64,000 nucleotides of DNA from Hormiphora californensis (taxonomy: Eukaryota; Ctenophora; Tentaculata; Cydippida; Pleurobrachiidae): the NCBI GenBank assembly GCA_020137815.1, contig CM035357.1:7120553-7184552 (forward strand), written 5' to 3'. This document shows, piece by piece, positions 48,801 to 58,900 of the stretch (its first letter is position 1; each line of letters opens with the position of its first letter). A program made the position numbers and the translations under genes. The notes under the pieces were generated by a model. That model was not told where the DNA came from. It did not search any database and saw nothing but the letters and a program-made list of their open reading frames with translations.

Positions 48801-51800
48801 TTATATTTTCGTAATATACCATGATTTCCTTGGATACTAGGTGCCAACGTTATTTGTACGGATTACGGAAAAGATATTGGTGGTGGTGGTGGTGGAGATA
48901 TTGGCAGCTATTATAAAGATCCCATCCCCCGGAATTGTCAAGCCAATGGCTGGTACCCTAACTTCCGCATTAAACAGGCATCACCTTGCAAACCCGGATG
49001 GAAAAAGTTTCAGGGAAAGTGCTACTCTGAAGTACAGGTTCCTGGACCAAAGGTATACAATGTACAGCATGTATACTATACATGCTATTACGCTATTTGC
49101 TTGCCGTAAATCGCGCAAACATCAGATTAGTACGTAATGATTATTAATTTATACATACAGTCGGACCCCGATTTAACGGCACCCTCGGGGGAAAGGGTTT
49201 TGTCCGTTAAATCGGGGTGTCCGCAAAATCGGGGTCAAATAATGTTAATTTTCTATATCGGGGGAAGATTATGCTGCCGTTAAATCGGGGTGCCGCTAAA
49301 TCGGGGGCCGTTAAATCGGGGTCCGACTGTACTAGCTTCACTCAAAATTAAGAATATCGAAAAAATGTTTATTATTAGACTATGTATTTATTTATTTTAC
49401 CAAAACTAATTGAAATTAGTAGGCCGGAAAGGTTGCCCTATGATTTGAGCTACCTTTGCCACCGTAACTTGCATGGGGTACAGACAGGGTACAGATGCTT
49501 CGTTTAGCTTCAAAAGGGAATTTACTGGTGCCAAAGGTAGCTCAAATCATAGGGCAACCTTTCCGGCCTACTAATTTCAATTAGTTTTGGTATAATTTGC
49601 ATCATTTTTGGGACTTTTTATCCATTTAGATGTAGTAGAAAAAGTACGAAGAGGATGGAATCGGAAAGTTGAAAATTTTTCATTTTTGACGTCATTTTAA
49701 CGTCATAAGGCGACGTCACGACGTTATGACGTCATTACAATTACGTAATCTCATTGGGATTACCTAGATGAAGATATTGACCAAGTTTGAGATCGATTTC
49801 GCTATGGCGAAAAAACCCATATCGTCATATCTGTTTTTAAACAGTCATAACACTTTAGACGCGTTTTAAGACCCTTATACGTCTAATTTTGAAAATTCGC
49901 AATATAGCTTCTGAAAGTTCAGACAATTCCCGTGGTATAGTCTTCGTTTTTCGATTAGAATCCGTCTTCAGGGTGTAAATTGAGCTCAAAGAATTTTGGT
50001 CAGAGTCTGAAAAATGACGACTTTAAGACGTTCTGTAGGACGTTCCTGGCGGTGAAAAGGGACCTCACATCGACTAATACACACACATCCAGTAGATCTA
50101 CCAGCTGTGAAAACGAGAAGTTTCTATCTCTTTTCGTTTTTATTTGCGTGAATATGGTTTATAAAAAGCGTCTGTTACACTGAATCTTCAGCAAATGGGA
50201 CCAGTCTGTAACTTCCGTCCCAGATGAGATAGAGACTTGAAATTTTAAACTTAAGTAAAAGACCCCAAGCCGGGTATACATTCCAAATTTCAAGTCAATC
50301 GGATGAAAGGGAGCGACGCTATAACCTTTCGAAATCCGGTTTTTCAGGCAAAACACCCATAAAACGTATAACTGCGTTTCTGGCGGCGCTTTTAGGGGGA
50401 GGGGGAATGGCAACCTTTGCGCTTGCCAGCGCAGTGACATCATTTTAATTTCCTCTTTTAGTTTTTCATGGTGTAAAAATAAGCCATGTATCCCCAGCCC
50501 CCAAATAAAGGGGGAAACAGTCGATGAATGAATCTCGGGTTCACGGCTATTTACCACTAATACCTGAGATCTTAGGTGATCTGCTATTTCAGGGACATAC
50601 TCAGGGAATAGCCCTGAGATTATCTCATTGGTCTCACTCTCAGTGAACCTTCGAGATTCAGGCACGACTGTTTCCCCAGCTATAAAGTAGACCAGGTATA
50701 TTCAGTGCTATTCTAATTATTAATTAAATTAATATTCCTAATTATTATTACAGCAAAAGAAACCTAGAGAGGCGGAGGAACTGTGTAATAGAGATAATGG
50801 GCACATGTTTGTTCCCTCCAATATCCAGGAGATCAAATGGATCAGAGCGAACACTAAAGCTACCCAAGCTAATTGGATCCATCTGGGCTATTTCTGCGCT
50901 CGGCCGGGTTTCTTTGGCCATCCCGACCACAAGCAGATCAAGGTAAAGAATGTCTATGCAGTAACTGGTGAGGACACACGATCATTTGGACCAAGAATGA
51001 AGGAAATAAGATTCAACAGTGGGCCCGGTATGAAGGAAGGTAATGACCACCACAAATGTAGTCAATGGATTGCACGAAACGGTGAACTGGGAAGTAAGTG
51101 GTGGATAGGAAACTGTGGCGAACGTCAGCCGTGGTTCTGTGAAGCATTCGATGGCTAAACAACCAATCAGAACTCGTTATTTAGGTCACGTGACTGGTTA
51201 TCAGCCAATCAGGGACCAGTATTTCCTAAAAGAAATGGTTTCGTTTCCTGCAGTAACATCACTTATTTTTTTCGTTGAAACGCTGTAAACAATGTGTTTT
51301 CCCTGCTTATTTTTCACACTTATCACATCAACGATGCTAACGGGCGATAACTAAAAGATGTCGCAAATTTAAAACAGCTGTAGAATTTTTCCCTTATGAG
51401 ATACAGCTTCGGACCAGTTATAGAACGATTTTTCAGACAATTTTGAATCGGAATAGTATACCGGCAAAACCTAAAAAGTTCATTTTTATTGCGATATCTG
51501 ATCATTTCATCTCATCCCACCAAAGCATGTAGTACGGAGATTTGAAACTTCTATGTGATCAGAAATGACTTTTCCGATGAGATAAAATTCTAATAATTGG
51601 AGGTTTGGTTGTTCATGCTATAGTCAACGTAACTGCCAAGTTTGAACATTTTAGCTCATTAAGAAATTGGTTTTCACGGTCATTAATGTTTCAATAGATC
51701 GTCGAAATGGCGATTTCTCAAATTACCTGTAAACTACGCTTTGTTACAGAAGATTCTGATCAAGCAATTGAGATTTATGAAGTTTGAAACAAAGTTAATT

Positions 51801-54800
51801 TCGTTCAAAATTGTCTAATAAATCATTCTATCACTGTCCCGAAGCTGAATCTTGAACAGAACAGGTGCTAGAGGTGCTAGAAAAGTGTGTAAATTTCACG
51901 TACTAAATGCTTTGGTGGGGCAAAAGGAAATGATGTGATATCGCAATAAAAACGAACTTTGCCGGTATATTATTCCGATTCAAAATTTTCTGAAAAATCG
52001 TTTTATAACTGGCCCGAAGCTGTATCTCAAAAGGGAAAAATTCTACAGCTGTTTTAAATTTGTGAAATCTTTTAGTTATCACCCATTATACATATATCTA
52101 TAGATCTCAAATCCATCCCGGCCAAAACAGTAAATCCGGTAGTATGAAAGATTAGGTCGTGCGCGCCAAATGGCGCCATATGGCGCCAAATGGCGCCATC
52201 ATATTCGCCAAATGGCGCCACGTGGCGAACAAATGGCGCCATTTGGCGCCAAAATGTGGCGAGTGTGCACTATCGCCAAATGGCGCCATTTCTGGCGCCA
52301 AATGGCGCCATTTGGCGCCAAATCTGGCGCCACGTGGCGCCACGTGGCGCCAGTGGCGATCGCCATTCGCCAAATGTTGGCGACTCTTGGCGGTATCGCC
52401 ACGTGGCGATGGTATGAAGTCTGAAAAAAACATGCGCAACAAATTTTCAATGCTTTCAAAAATATGACGCTCGCCACTCGGCGCCGCGTGGCGCCATTTG
52501 GCGAAAAAATCGCCAATTGGCGCCGAACGGCGCCAAATGTCGCCATCTGGCGCCAAACGTCGCCATTTGGCGCCAAATGTCGCCATATGGCGCCAAGTGG
52601 CGACATATGGCGCAAACTGTTTGTCAAATGTTAGTCGCCATTTGTCGCCAAACGTCGCCATCTGGCGCCAAACGTCGCCATATGGCGCCAAATGTCGCCA
52701 TATGGCGCCAAATTTTTGTCAAATGTTTGTCGCCATCTGGCGCCACTTGGCGCCGAACGTCGCCATTTGGCGCCAAATGTCGCCATATGGCGCCAATTGG
52801 CGACATATGGCGCAAACTGTTTGTCAAATATTAGTCGCCATTTGTCGCCAAACGTCGCCATCTGGCGCCAAACGTCGCCATTTGGCGCCAAATGTCGCCA
52901 TATGGCGCCAAATTTTTGTCAAATGTTTGTCGCCATTTGGCGCCACTTGGCGCCGAACGTCGCCATTTGGCGCCAAATGTCGCCATATGGCGCCAATTGG
53001 TGACATATGGCGCAAACTGTTTGTCAAATATTAGTCGCCATTTGTCGCCAAACGTCGCCATCTGGCGCCAAACGTCGCCATTTGGCGCCAAATGTCGCCA
53101 TATGGCGCCAAATTTTTGTCAAATGTTTGTCGCCATCTGGCGCCATATGGCGCCACTTGGCGCCGAACGTCGCCATTTGGCGCCAAATGTCGCCATATGG
53201 CGCCAAATGGCGACGTTCGGCGCCAAGTGGCGACAAATGGCGACGTTTGGCGCCAAATATTTGACAAAAATTTGGCGCCATATGGCGACATTTGGCGCCA
53301 AATGGCGACGTTTGGCGCCATATGGCGACATTTGGCGCCAAATGGCGACTAACATTTGGCAAACATTTTGCGCCATATGGCGCCATTTGGCGCTATATGG
53401 CGACATTTGGCGCCAAATGGCGACGTTTGGCGCCAAGTGGCGACAAATGGCGCCATATGGCGACGTTTGGCGCCAAATGGCGACGTTTGGCGCCAAATGG
53501 CGACGTTTGGCGCCAAATGGCGACAAAAATTTGACAAAAATTTGGCGCCAATTGGCGACGTTTGGCGCCAAATGGCGACGTTAGGCGCCAAATGGCGCCA
53601 TATGGCGACAATCGTTTGACAAACATTTGTCGCCATATGGCGCCAAATGGCGACAAACGGCGCCATTTGGCGAATTAATCGCCAGTTGGCGCCACGTGGC
53701 GCAGAACGGCGAGTGTCCTACTTTGAAAACCAATAAAAATATTATTGATACATCGACAATTTGCGCCAAATGGCGATGTTTGGCGATGAGTATCGCCAAG
53801 TGGCGCCAAACGGCGCCATATGGCGAAAAATTCGCCGAATGGCGCCATTTGGCGCCACTTTGTGACGATTGGCGCCAAACGGCGCCATTTGGCGACGAAT
53901 GGCGCCAGATGTCGCCAAACGGCGCCATTTGGCGACTTGATCTCCTGATCACTTAATGGCGCCAAATGGCGCCATTTGGCGATAACAATTTTGCGCATGT
54001 TTTTTTTCAGACTTTGTACCATCGCCACGTGGCGATACCGCCAAGAGTCGCCAATATTTGGCGAATGGCGATCGCCACTGGCGCCACGTGGCGCCGCGTG
54101 GCGCCACGTGGCGCCAGATTTGGCGCCAAATGGCGCCATTTGGCGCCAGAAATGGCGCCATTTGGCGATAGTGCGCACTCGCCACATTTTGGCGCCAAAT
54201 GGCGCCATTTATTCGCCGCGTGGCGCCATTTGGCGAATTTGATGGCGCCATTTGGCGCCATATGGCGCCATTTGGCGCGCACGACCTAATCTTTCATACT
54301 ACCGTAAATCCTGTATGGGGAGTGGACAGCCTAGTATTTTTAAGCAAAAATGGGATTGTACCCAAAAATATCATAATCAAGTGTATACAATTCATTCAAC
54401 TGCATTTGTTTCTCCCTACTTAACTGTTTTATAAACCACCCCCCCCCCCCCTGCTGATATTTCCCGCAGTCTACTGTGGTATATCAGATAATTCCCTCCC
54501 TCTGTTGTCAGTGCCCAATGCCCATTCACACCTTTCATAATTCCGGGGGTCGGTTTATAACAAATAACCACGGCTAGTAAAGTGATGAAATTTGATAATC
54601 CCCTGCTAACGGGGATTATCACACGATATTCCCCTCGTCACTCCGTTCCTCGTGGATATCGTATTGATATACCAGCCTGTTCGGCTGGTATATCAAATTT
54701 CATCCCTCTACTAACCGGGGTTATCTATATTATATAGAGGCTACAACAAAATGAAGAGCTTGAGCACCGTACCATTGTTCCCATGGTAACGAAAGAGGGG

Positions 54801-55921
54801 TCTACAGGATAATGAGGTGATGATAATCACCGCGGTGCTCAAGCTCCCATGATCTGAATGAGGGTCTTTCTGTTATACACTACCATTGATATGGCTTCAT
54901 TTAGAGTTCCTGTCAGTGGTTCAAACTGTGTCATGTGACATTCAATGTGACCCGTTTTCAACCAATAGGGGTGGAGGGTGTGCGGACTCTAGTGCTACAC
55001 TCTAAGTCTACAGTGGACTCTATATCTAAATTTAGATTTAGATAAAGAGTCCAAATAAGTCTAAACTCTAGGAGGACTCTTTATCTAAAAAGTCTACACA
55101 GGGCGGACTCTTTATCTAAAAAGTCTAAACATAGTGGACTCTATATCTACATAAATCTAATTTAGATATAGAGTCCGCCTTTCGCCGCGAACTCGAGATT
55201 TCGGCCGTTAGGGCGGAAACGAGAGTTTGCTCTACCCCTATACTAATTTAGAAGTGTTAGGGCCGTTATTTGGGTTCGAGGTTAGGGTTAGGGTTAGTGT
55301 TAGGGTTAGGTTTTGGGTTGGGTTAGGATTTTAGACATAGAGTCCGGGTTGGAGGATTTGGCGCCAAAATGTACTAGAGGACTCTATATCTAAAAATTCT
55401 ACACAGGGGGGACTCTTTATCTAAAAAGTCTACACAGGGAGGACTCTTTATCTAAACTTTTTTCAAAATCTAACTGTAGATAAAGAGTCCGTTTTTAGAT
55501 ATAGAGTCCGCCTTGGATTTAGATAAAGAGTCCGTTAGCACTAGAGTCCGCCCACCGGGGTGGAGATGTGAAGTGTGAATGTAATGTGGAATGGGGGGGG
55601 GGTGGGTGCGGAGGTTTGGGAATTGATGAGATCTCTTCGGTCATCTAAAACTTCGAACAAATGTGAGAATAAAAAGTAAAGAAACAAATTGGAATAAAAT
55701 CACGTCCTTTGCTTTGGTAAATCCGAAATTGAATAATTGCTGATGGAACCCTGCTAGAGATAGAAGAATTGACTCTCTCCCTCTCACAATATCACACATT
55801 CTCTCTCTCTCTCCCTGATGATGAAAAACAAGTCCAGCAGGAACATTTCTACGGGTCCATTCTCAAGTGGATTCCAAGCTAATTCAGCTAAACCTGGTCA
55901 CTGGTACTCACAGGTACCCTT

Positions 55922-55971
<50 letters not shown>

Positions 55972-58900
55972 TCTCACTCTCTCTCTCTCTCTCTCTCTTT
56001 CTTTCTCTCGAGAAGTCATAAAGAGGGTCGGATAACCACTCATCGCTCTTCTTTCTGCCTTCGAGAGCTAGATGAAGACAGGGGGCCGAAGAGAGACGAG
56101 ATCGGCTAGGGGGATTAGAAGCAGCGCTAGAGACAGCGGCAGGGAGAGGGGGCGTAGTGACCGAGAGAGAGAGAGGAGAGAGAGAGAAGAGAGACGAGAG
56201 TGAGACGTAGGGCGCCATGCGAGAGAGAGAGAGACCGAGTAGTGAGACCGAGAGAGAGAGAAGAGAGAGAGAAGAGAGAAGAGAGAGAGAGAGAGAGAGA
56301 AGAGGAGAGAGAGTAGAAAAGAGAGAGAGATAGAGAGACAGAGCATACATACTCCTACTTACTCCGAACTAGTGCATCTGCTCTATCTTCTCATTCTCCT
56401 CTCTCTCCTCTCTCTCCCTCCTAGCTCTCTACTCTCTCTCTGCCCTCTCTCTCTCTCTCGGCCTCGCGAGGGTACATGTGAATAACTGTGACAAGGTTTA
56501 GCTGAATTAGCTTGGAATCCACTTGAGAATGGACCCGTAGAAATGTTCCTGCTGGACTTGTTTTTCATTATCAGGGACTAGGGACAGAAAGAGAATGTGT
56601 GAGATTTTGAGAGGGAGAGAGTCAATTCTTCTATCTCTAGCAGGGCTCCATCAGCAATTGTTCAATTTCGGATTTACCAAAACAAAGGACGTGATTTTAT
56701 TCCAATTTGTTTCTTTACTTTATATTCTCACATTTGTTCGAAGTTTTAGATGACCCAGGAGATCTCATCGATTCCCAAACCTCCGAGTCCGCACCCCCCC
56801 CCCCCCCCCCCCATTCCACATTACATTCACACTTCATATCTCCACCCCTATTGGTTGAAAACGGGTCACATTGAATGTCACATGATACCGTTTGAACCAC
56901 TGACAGGAACTCTAAATGAAGCCATATCAATGGTAGTGTATAACAGAAAGACCCTCATTCAGATCATGGGAGCTTGAGCACCGCGGTGATTATCATCACC
57001 TCATTATCCTGTAGACCCCTCTTTCGTTACCATGGGAACAATGGTACGGTGCTCAAGCTCTTCATTTTGTTGTAGCCTCTATACACCTGCACTGCAGGAG
57101 CTCCTTCTACGGTACCGTAACTTAAGATGGGATAGTGCATGTCATTAGTTAGACTGATGATGTCAGTGTTCCCTAATCCAGCTACCAATACCAGTTACCC
57201 GAAAGTCGCCCGTAGGGCGAACGGGTTTACTAGTTTACTTAATTAATGATTAATTAACGTGGTGAGATAGAAAATTGATTTTATTCTACTCGCACTAACG
57301 CAAGGGCATTTCACAGTTTGGTGCCGTTATTTTTGTCTCTAGATTTAAAATATGTTAGCAACTTGCCGGTTCGACAAACTAAACCCCTAAAATTTCAACT
57401 TCGGGTCGGACGAGGGGAAGCTTGCCTTTTGCGAACATTGATTAGTTACAACGGTGTTAAATCGGAACCGATAATAAATGACGCCACTCAACTTACCATT
57501 TTCAGTGATCGTAGGATCTTGAATGTCCTGATATATTTGGCGATTTGAGATATCACATCCCTATTACCACTACTATTAGTTCCTCCACTTGATATCATCA
57601 TCTGGAGAATCTCAGGAATCGCAGACTGAAAATAAAATATTGTCAGTGGTAGAAAAATAAAACCTATAATTGTTATTTTCCAGTTTTCATCAGTGTGAAT
57701 TTTATTTCCAAAAGAAGAAGAAAAGAGGCGCATTTTAATTCAAAGAGTCAACTACAAGATATAATTTAGCACATGTGTTCATGTCTGCAGACTCCATCGC
57801 CACACATCACAGTTCCACAAGAACACTCTCCGCAATCCTCCCCATCCTCTCCATCCTCTTTCTCATCCCTCCACTCAGGATCAGTATCATCCTGCCCTGT
57901 TTTAGACATCATTACCATGTGCCCATAGTTGAATATCTCACACCCACTGTGTGTCCTATCCCACTGAAAGTAGCCCTTGTCGCCCCAATCCGCTCCCCAG
58001 CTGTTCCGGAATATCACAGAGTTGGGGGTGTACCCTACAGCCGCTACAGCGTGATACCCCCGGAAATCTGTATAACAAGTTTCATCTTTGAATACTCCAC
58101 TTTTGTAGCTGTAAAACGCGGTTGAGACACGGTAACCTACAGCAACGACACCACCAGCCAGACCTTGGACAAGGTTGTTTACACCCGATCCGACATGGTA
58201 GTAATCAGATAGGACCGCTGCTTGGTAACCATTGGGGACGTTGCCATAGCTACAGATATCATCACGAGCCAAGTAAGGAGCTGATATCGTGGTGGCAAGA
58301 CGGCCTGCTTTAATGGAATACTTCCACCCGTTAGTAATCCAACCACCCCTACAGGAGTCTCGTGCATCATCATAACTACAGTCCAACATCTCTTTCTCAC
58401 TAAACTGCTTCAGTTTCCCAGTGACCTGAGCGTATGTCGTCTCAAGGGGAGCTACCGCAGAGAAGGCCCAGCAACTTCCACAACTCTCCTGATCCTTTAC
58501 ACCGGTAGAGAGATGACGCCAATCCATTGAGACCGGTGGAACTGGGTTACCTTCCTCTCCTGAGAGACGCATCGTATCCATGGTGACGAGAGAGGTCATA
58601 TTGACACCAAGATATCGTTCCTTCTCTCCAAGTGTCATGATAGAGAACTTGTTGATACTCTCTGTCCACTGTTGGTTGTTAAATGCTGTGATCCGTTCCA
58701 ACTCGGACCGTAGTAGTCTCAATCGAAGGGGCAGTTCTGCACGAGATGTTGTACCGTGAGTGAGATCGTTGTAAAGGCTAAGGAGCTTCGATGGACTGCG
58801 AAGGGCGCTGAGGTACCGATCTGTTTGGGCGGCGTTAGCAACACCTAGCAACAGTAGAAACAGAAACATGTTGTTGAAAAGTGAAATGAAGTTTTGTAAA

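Larger units (their letters stand above)
54733..57083. repeat. 2.3-kb inverted repeat with CT/GA centre
   Basis: Arm 54733 to about 55920 matches, inverted, about 56470-57083. Examples are GAAGAGCTTGAGCACCG against CGGTGCTCAAGCTCTTC, and AAACAAGTCCAGCAGGAACA against its complement near 56545. The left arm is longer only because a 580-bp element is inserted at 54977-55556. The centre (55921-56460) is CT-rich, then GA-rich. It could be a foldback element or an inverted duplication. Confidence 0.8.

Noticed and set aside
52152-54289. Some thirty overlapping open frames rich in WRHLAPNG-type repeats on both strands
   Set aside because: They come from the GGCGCC repeat, whose period keeps frames open; the simultaneous coding of all frames and the terminal repeats show a non-coding element.
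52138-54303. CRISPR-like array
   Set aside because: Repeats are not separated by unique spacers of constant length, and the context is an animal genome; the terminal repeats and target duplication define a transposon.
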